DNA of 64,000 bases, taken from Hydrangea macrophylla (taxonomy: Eukaryota; Streptophyta; Magnoliopsida; Cornales; Hydrangeaceae). Of the stretch, positions 32,326-43,285 are shown one piece after another (the stretch's first letter is position 1; every line of letters begins with the position of its first letter). A program made the position numbers and the translations under genes. Below the pieces are notes generated by a model. It saw nothing but the letters and a program-made list of their open reading frames with translations, had not been told where the DNA came from and did not search any database. The stretch is from contig CM066983.1 of assembly GCA_033977485.1 (NCBI GenBank), positions 111,505,580 to 111,569,579 on the forward strand. The letters run 5' to 3'.

Positions 32326-33490
32326 CTTATTGCTAGATGCTCATCCAACTATTAAAACACGCCTTCTCATATGAGAAGTTGCTCACTATAACATTGCTCT
32401 TATTTAAAAAGTTAAAAATTTAAAAAAAAAATCTCGTGATCCGCACTTTTAGGTTACTGTGTTTCATGAATTTAGTGAGAGAAAGAATATGAAAAGAAAC
32501 TATAAAGAAGATGTTTTTCCTTGTTTGATTTGTTAAGTCACCAACTACTCTAAGTGACAAAGAATTTGACATACTTAAATGTTTCGTTGCCATTCCTAAT
32601 TATAGAAGTTCCCATTATATATATAGTTCAATGTACCTATATAACTACCTTTATCACTACAAAGCGTACCGACTACTTATCCTTTGTACTCAACTTTTGT
32701 CATTATATGTGAGTGTATGTGTTGGATATTTTGGAACATATAAGAATCTCACATAAAAAATATATATAAATTATAATGTGTTTATTTTTTTTTTGGTGGG
32801 GTTTACTGATACTGTGGGGTCTATAAAGGAGAGAGATAGACACATAAAGTTTATGTATCTTGTTTATGTGGATTTTTATGTGCCCCAAAAATTATCCATG
32901 TATATTTCAATGTTATTGTTCAACACATTTTTGCTACTTTACATTATTAATTAATCCTCAATTAATATCAGATCCCACTGCATTAGCCAATGTGAGAAGA
33001 GAATGAGTAAAGCAAGGGCAGAGAGGTATGTAGTGGTTCGGTGGGCTGTAGCCCTCCCCAAAATTTGGGAAATTTTTTTTAGTACATGTAATATTTTAGC
33101 CCAATTATAGTTTACACCCTCTCCCCCTCCGAAAAAAAAAATTAAATAATAAATAAATTGAAAAAAAAATTAGTACATGTGATGTTTTAACCTAAATGTA
33201 TTCTAGCTCACCCAGAATTTGAGAATTTTTTTAGTGCATGTGATATTTTAGCCCAAATGTAGTCTAACCCACCCCCAATTAATTAGTGTTACAAACTCAA
33301 TTTGACACTCTACATTGTTGATAAATAAAACCCCAAAATGTATAAATATTACCTCTAAATGATAATATTATTCTCAAATAGACTCAATTTGACATTATAT
33401 CTTATTATCAAATATGTATAAATAGACAAAAAAAAAAAAATTTCGAAGGCGCTATACCTGATCCCCACATAGCAACCCCCACCACACCAA

Positions 33491-33521
<31 letters not shown>

Positions 33522-33652
33522 TAGCAATAACAATAATAACAATTCCTGCCTCCTCCGCCTTGGAGCAAAAAGTGAGCTGCATAAGGTAAGCAAAACTGCA
33601 TTTATGTTATTTTATAGTACTTAATTAAAATGAACTTGGCACATTGCTATTA
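32326..33652. other. Intergenic with degenerate repeats
   Basis: A MITE-related fragment lies at 32790-32890. A ~50-70-bp motif (TTAGTACATGTGATNTTTTA plus AGCCCAAATGTAG) recurs three times at 33058-33275. A TA microsatellite lies at 33500-33523. No gene. Confidence 0.5.
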
Positions 33653-34029
33653 TTGTTTTAAGGGCAAATTACACTAACCTCTCCTGAGGTATCTGACAAT
33701 TACAGAGATTTTTCCTATGTTTTCAAAAATGGGACCTTCGGCTATAGCCCCCTCAAATAAAACTCTTCAAAACTAAAATACATATGCTATTTTTTTTTAT
33801 CGCATTAGGCCCTTTTTACACTCAAATTGTTATAACTTTTGTTATACAAGTCCGTTTTTCGTAAAATTTGATGTTTTGAAATCAGGAAAATGAGATCTAT
33901 CAAACGAGTTCAATGTTGACCATGAAATGCTAGGACCAATAAAAAACTAAACATCAAACAAATATGAAAAATTGCATTTTTTTGCATACATATAATAAAA
34001 ACATATTTCTTTCGTACAATTGGCACCAT

Positions 34030-35125
34030 AGATGCATAGATCTTATAAAAAAAAATACACGAAATCAAAAAAAAAATCACCCAAAAAACCCAAGAATTGA
34101 TAAAGTTATGACAGTTTAAAGTTGACGTATAATATTATCTGTTAGACTCACAGATAACAGATAATATTATCTGTAAGATAGGTAAAACTTCAAAATTAGG
34201 CTGCAACTTAACTTTTTTTCGTAAAATTTCCACGCCTATTGCGTAGATCGCAAAGAAATACATGAAATCAAAAAAAAAAAAAAAAATTACCCAAAAAACC
34301 CAAGAATTGACAAAGTTATGGTGGTTTAAAGTTGACAAATAATATTATCTGTTAGCGTAAACAGATAATATTATATGTCTGAAAGATAAAAATGAAAAAC
34401 GAAATTCCAAATTACTTTTTTTTTTTACAACTTTCAAGTCCGATACGTAGATCTCAAAGAAATACATGAAATCAAAAAAAAAAAATCACCCAAAAAGCCC
34501 AAGAATTGATAAAGTTATGGTGGTTTAAAGTTGACAAATAATATTAACTGTTTGTGTAAACAGATAATATTATCTGTTTGTGTTACAACTTTTAAATCTG
34601 ATGCTTAGATCTCAAAGAAATACATGAAATCAAAAAAAAAATCACCCAAAAAGCCCAAGAATTGATAAAGTTATGGTGGTTTAAAGTTGACAAATAATAT
34701 TAACTGTTTGTGTAAACAGATAATGTTATTTGTTTGTGTTCTGAAAGATAAAAATGAAAAAACATAGTTCCAAATTACTTTTTTTTTGTACAGCTTTCAA
34801 GTCCAATGTGTAGATCTCAAAGAAATGCATGAAATAAAAATAATAAAAAAAAAATCACCCAAAAAGCCCAAGAATTGATAAAGTTATGTTGGTTTAAAGT
34901 TGACAAATAATGTTATCTGTTAGTGTAAACAGATAATATTATATATCTGAAAGATAAAAAATGAAAAATGAAGTTCCAAATTACATTTTTTTAGTACCAC
35001 TTTCAAGTCTAATGCGTAGATCTCGATACAATACATGATATCAAAAAAAAAAAAATCACCCAAAAAGGCCAAAAAACGAGTGAGTTATGATGATTTAAAG
35101 TTCACAGATAATATAACATAATCTG
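34030..35125. repeat. Six-copy tandem array, ~160-210-bp units with palindromes
   Basis: The block CCCAAGAATTGATAAAGTTA recurs near 34091, 34301, 34500, 34657 and 34869, with a diverged copy at ~35070. Most units carry the palindrome ACAGATAATATTATCTGT or a close variant. The spacing varies (about 210, 199, 157, 212, 200) through indels. Confidence 0.85.
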
Positions 35126-35489
35126 TGAGCGGAGGAGGGGCTTTTCACCAAATACGAAAAGTAGCGAGAGGCTTTTCATAAAACTGCAAAAAAAAAAAAA
35201 AAAAAAAAAAAAAAACGTGGGTTTTTTATTTATTAAAACACATAATTTTAAAGGGTCTTATGACCTAATATCCATTTTAAAATTGCACTCACCTCCCTTC
35301 TATTTTGAAAATGACTATTATACTCTTGGACAAATCATCAAAAAAATTATCCACTATCTTTAAAAAATGAAAAAAAAAATAATAATAATATTACCAATTA
35401 TGAAAACAAAATTAAAAATCATTGACAAAATTTTAGTATATACCAAGTCAAGTTTTTACTAATTTTTTTTTTAAAAAAAATATCAATAG

Positions 35490-35726
35490 TAAATTTAAAA
35501 AACATATAAATCATCAACAAAATTATCTACTACCACTTTAAAATAAAAAGAATAATAACAATATTGAAAGAAAAATAAATAAAAACAATTTTTTTTTAAA
35601 ATGAATAGTTATATTGTATTTTTGTCTGCTTTGTATTTTTAAAATTGTGAACTTGGTCCCAATATTGTGAATGAGCTGCTCTAATGAAACTTAATTAGTA
35701 CACGCCTTACACGGACATTGCCCTAG

Positions 35727-35760
<34 letters not shown>

Positions 35761-35945
35761 AAAGACTCTATTGAGCATTGTTTTTTTTAATAAAGCAGAC
35801 AAAAATGTAATAACTATTCATTTTTTTAAAAAAAATTTGTTGATGTTTTTTTTTTCCTTTCATTATTGTTATTATTCTTTTCATTTTAAAGTGATAGTAG
35901 ATAATTTTGTTGATGATTTTTTTTATGTTTTTAAATTATTATGAT
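35490..35945. repeat. Inverted repeat inside the Mutator-like element
   Basis: 35490-35640 (with TTTTTGTCTGCTTTGTATT and TTATCTACTACCACTTTAAA) is complementary to ~35795-35945 (AAAGCAGACAAAAATGTAAT, TTTAAAGTGATAGTAGATAA). The spacer is ~150 bp and includes a TA microsatellite. It is probably another element, with ends not defined. Confidence 0.75.
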
Positions 35946-35959
35946 ATTTATAAATAAAA

Positions 35960-36483
35960 GAGTAATGCTACGCTTTCCAAATTTCTTTCCCAAAAGTGTT
36001 TCCCAACACATGTGGCAGTGGACTCAGTTAATTTGATTGGTTGTGATGTTAAAGTAGTTCAACTGTGGTCCCACTTCAATAGTGGTGTCAATCGGGCCGG
36101 GTTGGCCCGGCCCGACCCGCTTTTTTCGGGCTAAAAGCCCGGCCCGGCCAGCTAGGCCCGGTTCACATACCCCGGGCCGGGGTGGACACCCATCCTTCCG
36201 TCCATGGCCTGGCCCGGCCCGAAATAGTGAAAAAGTCTGGCCCGGCCCGAAGCCCGCCACTGCCCACTTCAAAAATAGAAGAAAGCCCGCTAGCTCGTCC
36301 GGCCCGGCCCGATGTCTGGCCCGCTAGGCCCGGGCCACCGGTCCGGGGCGGACACACCTCCTCCACTCCCAAGCCCGGCCCGGCCCGGCCCGAAGCCCGC
36401 TCGGGGCCCGCTTTGACCGAGCCCGGCCCGTTTGACACCACTACATCATTTGAGATGAAAATTTGGGAAGCATAGTATTACTC
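35960..36483. mobile_element. MITE, GAGTAATGCTATGCTTCCC family, copy 3, with insertion
   Basis: The left end GAGTAATGCTACGCTTTCCA and right end TTGGGAAGCATAGTATTACTC (read without its first T) are inverted. Flanking 9-mers taaataaaa and taaataaat agree at 8 of 9. The interior GTGGCAGTGG region matches other copies. Removing 36081-36442 restores a ~160-bp MITE. Confidence 0.85.
36081..36442. mobile_element. GC-rich terminal-inverted-repeat element
   Basis: The ends AGTGGTGTCAATCGGGCCGG and CCGGCCCGTTTGACACCACT match as inverted repeats at 19 of 20. The flanking 8-mers acttcaat and acatcatt agree at 6 of 8, so a hAT-type insertion is likely. The body is almost all GGCCCG/CGGGCC motifs, which produce long spurious frames on both strands. 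Confidence 0.82.
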
Positions 36484-36699
36484 TAAATAAATATTTTAAT
36501 ATCTTTCACCTAATACTTGAACAAAAAAGTTAATAGATTAATATTAAAAAACTAAATATGTAAACTATTGTAAGTGAGGCTAAAGATTATAAAACCTAAA
36601 TTTGAAATTTTTATAAATTTTTTTTTTCAAGTTAGGGCTAAATACTATAAATCTAAATCTGTAAAATTTGCTAATGTATATATATATAATTTTATCTAA

Positions 36700-36785
36700 T
36701 GTGCGCGTGCGCACACACACTCACACAACACACACACAGACACACACACACACACACACACACACGTACATATATATATATATAA
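36700..36785. repeat. (CA)n and (TA)n microsatellites
   Basis: CA-rich run (36708-36764) followed by TA repeats (to 36784), within the Mutator-like element. Confidence 0.9.
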
Positions 36786-37159
36786 TGAGATAAGGGGTAA
36801 ATTAGTAATCTTATACTCAAAAAGTAGATAGAATGGAGCTGAGTGTTATTTTCCAAACTAGAAGGAAGATTTTTATATTGTCATATACCTCAAGGAAGGT
36901 CAGTGTAATTTGCCCTTGTTTTAATTTTTTCTTTTTGATTATGTACAGATGGGGGGTCTATATGTCCCATTTGGGTTAAGAGAATCTTACCTGTATTATC
37001 TTGTTTGCGTAATGTATTATTTAATCTATTAATGAATATATAATCAAAAAGAAGTAGTCATCTATATTTTATGCTAAGTCTATAACCCAACGTGGTAACA
37101 TGGGACTATATAGTAATAATAGATATAATGAATATCTAATCAAAAAGAATTAGTCATTT

Positions 37160-37329
37160 AGAAATGATACTTGCACAGAAAACTGTACAGAAATTGTGCA
37201 CAGAATTGATTCAGGTCACTCATTTCGGTGGCCCCTAGACCAAAATGTGTAGGGGTCACCGAAATGAGTGGCCCGGATCAATTCTGTGCACAATTTCTGT
37301 GCAGTTTTATGTGCATGTAGCATTATTGT
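37160..37329. mobile_element. Foldback MITE with perfect 9-bp TSD
   Basis: The arms CAGAAATTGTGCACAGAATT and complement give a long hairpin centred near 37244. A perfect 9-bp duplication tagtcattt occurs at 37151-37159 and 37330-37338. The right terminus read inward is ACAATAATGCTACATGCACA, close to the ends of the MITE at 60531. Confidence 0.9.
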
Positions 37330-37664
37330 TAGTCATTTGTCCAGCGGGCTGTTATTTAATTGGTATAGTGACTATAGTCTCTCTCTATTCAGTGGGGGAG
37401 AAGATTTGAATTCTCATAAGGGATTCTAGTTACTTGTCCCACAGTTATTCTTCAGTCGGAATGATTGACCCTTATTAGGCTTTACTGTGGATCAATGTGG
37501 GACTTTAAGATTTGATTGGAGTTGGAGTGTGCGTGTGTGTATCTAATCGGAATCCAAATAAATATAAAATAAAATTAAATAAAATAGTCATTTATGCCAA
37601 GTGTATAACCCAATGTTGTAACATGTTATATGATAGTAAATACCCACCAAATGGAATCAACTTT

Positions 37665-37889
37665 TAAGAAAATACTTTTGCTCACCCAAAATATGATACA
37701 CTAATGCTCACTCAAGTATTTTATTGGCCAATGTAGTGGGACCCATGATTAAACAAATATTATTTATTGTTGTTTAATCCTGGGTCCCAATGTTGTTTAA
37801 TGTTGTTTAATCTTGGATCTCACTGCATTGACCAATGGGATGCTTGAGTGAGCATTGATGTACCATTTTTTGGGTGAGTAAAAATGCTA
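37665..37889. mobile_element. Foldback MITE, GCTCACCC family, copy 2
   Basis: TTTTGCTCACCCAAAA at the left and TTTTTTGGGTGAGTAAAAAT at the right are inverted. The interior shares TTGGCCAATGTAGTGGGACC with the copy at 29860. ATCAACTTTTAA flanks both sides, allowing a 9-12-bp duplication. The left junction has a few extra bases, so the start is approximate. Confidence 0.8.
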
Positions 37890-38753
37890 TCAACTTTTAA
37901 TCCATTCAATTATGACAGTAATTAGCTTTCGGATTTTCACCATGTCCACTCTGTCTATCTCGAATAAGTGACAGATCATGTAGGAAATGTGTAACGTAAA
38001 GGCCAAAGGGTAAGGATCCTCAGCAATCAGCTCCCCTTTGTTGGTACCTCATGCCCTTTTAATTTTGGTTGTCAACCGTCTATTATGATCATCTGCAAAT
38101 AGGTGGTATATGTATGGTTAAGATTGAGTGGTCATACCATATCATCATACTAAGTGCTTACGTGATGTGAAGCCCAATCACATGGGGCCATATGTCCACT
38201 AAAATTAAGGAGGGGGGAAGGATGTACCTTTGAAAATAGGGGCATAACTTGCTTAAAATGGGCAAGTAATTAGTCATGCCACTCACTTTAATGCCACATG
38301 GCCTCATGTAATTGGTCAACACGTTCATTGAATAATTTATGAACCTCTTTTTTTTTTTTTTTTGGAACATGTGAGGAGAAAATATTGATTGCGATGGTGC
38401 CACCACGTCACTGTGCCCACATGGTGTCACCAATCAATCAGTTTTTCCTAATTTTCTAAGCAGAGAGAAATTATTCAATGTAATTGTCGCACCTCATCCA
38501 CATGCAAATGTGGTGTAATTTTTTTAATCTTTATCATCTTGTATCCTCTATTTTCAAGAGATCATGACAATTTGTCTACTAACAACTACTTGTCATGAAC
38601 CCCTCGAAAAAAAAGGGGGCAAGTGTATGTAAGGTTTAGATTCTACGATTGCACCACATCAGCATAATTATTACATGCTGTAGCTAAATATTTTCTCCCA
38701 AGACACTGAAAATATAGAAGAAGTCTATAATGTCAGAGATTACACCACATCAG
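37890..38753. other. Intergenic
   Basis: No supported feature apart from a T run at ~38348-38363. The minus-strand frame 38158-38433 shows no recognisable domain. Confidence 0.4.
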
Positions 38754-39304
38754 TGTCACACCCGTCGCGGAAATAAAAATTTGTTTTAAATGCATAAATA
38801 AAATTTTGTGAATTGTCAATATTATTTGATAATTGTGTTGAGGTTGACTGGAAGTTAACGGAAAGTGTCAAGTGAGGACACGGTAATTCTTAAAATCATG
38901 ATGTATTGGCATGAGGAAATGACATGTATATGATTTTAAATGTTATTTGACTTTACCTGATTTTCATGAATAATAATTATACATGTGAAGTATAATTTCT
39001 AGTAGTTTTGATTTAATCTTAGATCATCTTGAATATTGTGGTGAGAAAGTGAGTGACACGTTGCATAAAAAGTAGATGGTATAGAGATTCCAGGAAGATT
39101 AGTTTTTGGATCCTTATTTCGGGCCCAAACGAGACTTAGACGAAAACTTTTATAATTTATAGTTTTCACTCATGAAGTAATAAAATGGACGTGTGTGACG
39201 CTTCGATGACTATTAGAAGTTTTGAGAACTCGTGGGGAGTTAGATATAATTTTTTAGAGTTGTTCCTATAAATAGTAGCGATTATTATCCAAACTTCAAA
39301 ATAT

Positions 39305-39340
<36 letters not shown>

Positions 39341-40297
39341 GGGATTTAGTTGCCACGACCTTGCTGACGACAAACGGCGACCGTTCGTGTGTCAGTTTTC
39401 GACCAGATTTCATATTTGGACTCCTCGAGGTAAGAGCTTCATTTTGATACCTCTTAGGCCTCGTTTGGCAAATTATTTTCGAAAAGCTAATTTTAGAAAT
39501 TTGGAAAAAACATGTAAATACTTGTAGGACAGTAGGAATCACTTGAGATCAGAGATCCGACGATTAATTGGTCTCCTAGTACTTCCCCTGAAGTTATAGA
39601 GCTATAGCTTAAGGTATGAATTTCGAATTTGTGTTATATAGACAATTTTGGATGTTCTGAATATTATGTATGAAATTGTGATCCGGGCAAAATTCATGTG
39701 TTAAATTAGGCCCGTTAATTTTAGCGAGTACGTATAGAAAAGCATGGCGATATGATTATGTGAGTATGCTAAATGATTATGTGGGTCAAAGGGGAGTTAG
39801 GTATAATTTCATGCAGGGGTACACCACTCAGTGTTTGAGAGTTATAGTAGTGACGACTACTTGCTTGGTGTGGGAATTAGCCAACCAGAGTAGTTGGATG
39901 CAATGGTTGAGTAATTCTGGCTAACCATTGGCATCGCGGTTTAAGATTTAAGACTTGCCGATAGTGGATGAATGTGTATCTCTGTCACGCCCCGACGTAG
40001 CATAAATATGGAAAGCGTTTAATTTCCTTTATGGACCCGTAGGTCGCGACAGTTTGAAGGATCGATTCCGTCCCAAAACGTCGAACATCATAAAACCATT
40101 AATCAGAGTAGGGCAACCTGGGCTTATAAAAATTTTCTAACTTATTACATCCTATAGTACAGGGTTTACTAAGGCACAGACCGCCTTGAAATAAAACAAT
40201 AACTTAAAGTCTATTACAGTCATCCTTATTACAAACCAAATCATAACACATAAAACATAAAGCATATAAGGGTAACATCTCTTCTCAGCAACAGATC

Positions 40298-40369
40298 TTA
40301 ATTAGCATAGTCATACGGTTCTTCTTGATTATAACCTGCAAAGCCTAGACACGAATGTCCAGGACGCAT
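40298..40369 (-). CDS. Micro-ORF in solo LTR B
   Basis: Twenty-three codons (starting MRPGHSCLGF, ending PYDYAN, stop TAA), the counterpart of 22355-22426 in LTR A. The upstream AGCTTCTTGAAGCT palindrome is also shared. The same frame stays open further upstream to 40516. Coding status is unproven. Confidence 0.3.
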   Translation of the reverse strand: MRPGHSCLGFAGYNQEEPYDYAN

Positions 40370-41272
40370 CAACGCCGTCAGCTTCAAGAAGCTGGTGAGT
40401 ATTAAAAACATAGCTTTGAATGTAAAAACATGCCCATTTACCTTTTTCCCATTTCCATTTAAATACCACAAGTTTATATTTATGATAAAGAGCTTGTTAG
40501 AAAAAAAAACAACCACAACAATAATTAAAAGATAAATTCACACATATGTGACCGTGTATGAGAACAATGCACCATCTCATCTAACCGACTCTTTTCTCTC
40601 GACAAAACCCAACAACCCTCTATCCTACTCCTGGTATCTTTGAAATACTAAGATAGCCACACTTTAGCAACGGGGCGCCAGGGAGTGTCCAGTTTGCCTC
40701 ACACTTTGGTCCGGGGTACCAGGGAGTGTCCAATGCCTCACACTTTGAATACCCTAACCGCCATGCAAATACCGGGGCAACCCCCACACAGGTATCCAGA
40801 CTCGAGTCATTCAGGGAGTGTCTATAGGCCACACTTTAGCACTTCCATGGGTGCCAGTGAGTGTCCAAGTTCGGCTTCACACACTTTAACGCTTCCATGG
40901 GCGTCAGGGAGTGTCCATTTTTGCCACCTTCGCATTTCAAAGACACCCTCATCCTCTTTTTCAACTCCAACCACAATCACATCCACAACCACAACCATAA
41001 CCACAGCCACAATTACAACCACAACCACAATCACAACCACAACTCAAACTCATACTCTTTCCACACAATCATTACTCTTTTCCACACTATCATTACTCTT
41101 TTACACACTACCAACACTCACCATGCATGTACAACTGACTCCACATGAATGTCATCAAACTTTAAACATAAAGGAATTCACAGAATTAAAGAAATAATAC
41201 GCGTACGGGGATTGAAAATTCGTAATTCATTGCCTTAATCATTTTAAACATAACTAATAGCATTCTAAAAAC

Positions 41273-41655
41273 TGCTACTGAAATCCTCGTTTTCTGTCCA
41301 AACGGTGCAGAATCTGAGAAAATTGCATTAGACGAAAAGTGTGCAGAATCGAGTTTTACTTGGGACAACGCGGGCAGAACCTTAAATTTCATTCGTTTTC
41401 CTAACAAAAATCTGAAAACAAAATTCTGCTACTGTTAAAATTAAAAAGAAAATATTAGATTGAATTTCTAATATACTTTTTCTGCTACTGTAATCCTCAT
41501 TTTCTGCCCAAACGGTGCAAAATCTGAGAAAATTGCATTAGACGAAAAGTGTGCAGAATCGAGTTTTACTTGGGACAACGCGGACAGAACCTTAAATTTC
41601 ATTCGTTTTCCTAACAAAAATCTGAAAACAAAATTCTGCTACTGTTAAAATTAAC
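41273..41655. repeat. Tandem duplication, ~210-bp period
   Basis: TGCTACTG at 41273 and 41483 starts two near-identical blocks that share GAAAATTGCATTAGACGAAA and run to about 41450 and 41655, inside solo LTR B. Confidence 0.9.
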
Positions 41656-42988
41656 TACCTAAATCAGTAAATAAGGAATGAGTTACATTTTGAGTGAGTT
41701 AGTAATACTCACCGTGATGTAGATTGAAGAAGTTGTTGAGAAAGAAATACAAGAATTAAGAATCTCCAATTTCAAGCTTGGCTATGGAGGATTGAGCTCT
41801 TCAAATTCTGAAATTATTATCTCTCTATGTGACTCTCTCAAGCTCTCTATGTTAGGAGTGTAGAATGTGTAGTGTGGTTGGGTGTATAAATACTCAAACT
41901 CCCACTTAGAAAACATTTGCCTAACATCCCACTCATTCTCCATTAATCTCCACTAATTACAAAGAAAGTGCAGCAATGATGTGTAAATATACACTTGCAA
42001 TTCATAATGCTCCATTGATAATTGAAAGGGTAGGTGGAGTTGGTGTGGGTCAAGGTGTGTTTGGGAATCAAGCTTATGGCATTAGGACAACACACATACT
42101 ACAAGCATTTACCAAACAAGGCCTAAGGGAAAACTTTAGCAATAATAATTGGGTATAAAGAAATTTGTCCAATCATTTACTTCCAAAATTCTGTGGAAGT
42201 TTAACACTGCGCGGACAGTTTTAAACCTACACTGGTATTTTCGTGACACGGTGTTTATCACAAAAATACAGAGAATTCATTTTAACGTTAGAAATAGTTT
42301 TCTGATTTTATAAAAATACAGTTTGAGTTTAAAAGAAATAATTCCACCGTTTTGAAATACAGTTTTGAATTTTAACACAGGTATTGCAAGTTTTTTTATG
42401 AAAATTGCATTTTGACCCCAAAAGTAATTTCAATTATGAAATTAGTCAAGAATTAAACTTTTCACATAAGAATCGAAATTAACATATAAGCAGACAATAT
42501 ATATTAAATTTTAAATATGATAATGCAAATGATAATGAAAATAAATTTTAATTATGATCATGCAGGAAAATGCAGGTTATTACAATCTCTCTCCCCAGAG
42601 ACTAAATTATGTGATTTAGGTGTTTAAAACATGAATTCTCCATATACATTTGTTTAGAATTGTGCACTCAGCATATAGATGAGCAGTGGAGATTTCCTCC
42701 ATTGCAGGTGAAAAGAAAAAAGGGAAAGCTGAAGGAGAAGAGTGAGGCCGACTAGATACTAGGGACGTCTCTTGTTTTTATTTTTAGATTCCCTTTCCAA
42801 GTGTTGTAATAAGAGCTTTGAATTCGTAACATGTTGTAACTGAATCTTAGGGAGGATTAGTAATATTGTAATCCGTAGAAGAACTCATGTAATGATGTTT
42901 TGAACCGTTGTAATATAGTTGGGTTGTGTTGAAATTAATTGGGAGAACCATGGTCTTTGTTTTACTACATTAGTGCAGAAATTTGAGG

Positions 42989-43285
42989 GATCAGTCGACT
43001 GTGTCCCCAACACAATCGACTGGACCCTTGTTTTATAGAAATATCTCTTCAGTTTTCAAGGTTTCAGTCGACTGAAGTATGGATATTAGTCGACTGGTTT
43101 CTGCATGAAAACATAACATTCTGCTTGATTGAATTTCACTCGAGTGGGCATGATCAATCGACTGAGTTTTGGAGATCCCAGTCGACTGAGTCCCGACACA
43201 GTCGACTGGATTGGGGCTGTTGAACTTTATACTATCTGCATTGGTTCTTCAGTCAACTGGGGAATCGCCACAATCGACTGGACAT
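42989..43285. repeat. Cluster of CAGTCGACTG palindromes
   Basis: About ten copies of CAGTCGACTG or one-base variants (CAATCGACTGG, TAGTCGACTGG, CAGTCAACTGG) lie in ~300 bp, often in pairs separated by 10-15 bases of unrelated sequence. Confidence 0.9.

Larger units (their letters stand above)
33662..36915. mobile_element. Non-autonomous Mutator-like element, 3.25 kb, with nested insertions
   Basis: The ends GGGCAAATTACACTAACCT and AGGTCAGTGTAATTTGCCC are inverted with one mismatch in 19. They are flanked by a perfect 9-bp duplication ttgttttaa (33653-33661 and 36916-36924), the length made by Mutator transposases. There is no transposase frame. Inside are a ~1.1-kb tandem array (34030-35125), a long inverted repeat (35490-35945) and a MITE (35960-36483), which contains a further GC-rich element (36081-36442). 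Confidence 0.9.
39983..42584 (-). mobile_element. Solo LTR B (same family as A), 2.60 kb
   Basis: TG...CA ends on the minus strand (TGTAATAACCTGCA at 42584, GGGCGTGACA at 39983). A perfect 5-bp duplication atctc flanks it at 39978-39982 and 42585-42589. It carries repeated GGGAGTGTCC...CACACTTT modules (40681-40915), an ACCACAA/ACAACC repeat (40970-41045) and a ~210-bp tandem duplication (from 41273 and 41483). Coding domains and a second LTR are absent. Confidence 0.93.
38754..43285 (+). mobile_element. LTR-like element D, interrupted by solo LTR B
   Basis: Starts TGTCACACCCGTCGCGG, the style of the other long LTRs here. It continues to 39982, is interrupted by solo LTR B, and resumes at 42585. 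After the break it has the CCATTGCAG|GTGAAAAG junction equivalent to the CAGGT junction in LTRs A and B, then a cluster of CAGTCGACTG palindromes. The 3' end was not found, so the end given is only the last recognised block. (GA)n at 39309-39338. Confidence 0.5.

Noticed and set aside
34030..35125. Possible CRISPR-like array (regular repeats with palindromes)
   Set aside because: Units are ~160-210 bp and nearly all repeat with no unique spacers. The host is a plant and the array lies inside a Mutator-like element.
36024..36475. Several long overlapping frames on both strands
   Set aside because: All come from GGCCCG/CGGGCC repeats in the GC-rich TIR element.
40822..41197. Threonine/histidine/asparagine repeat frames
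   Set aside because: Translation of ACCACAA-type repeats within solo LTR B.
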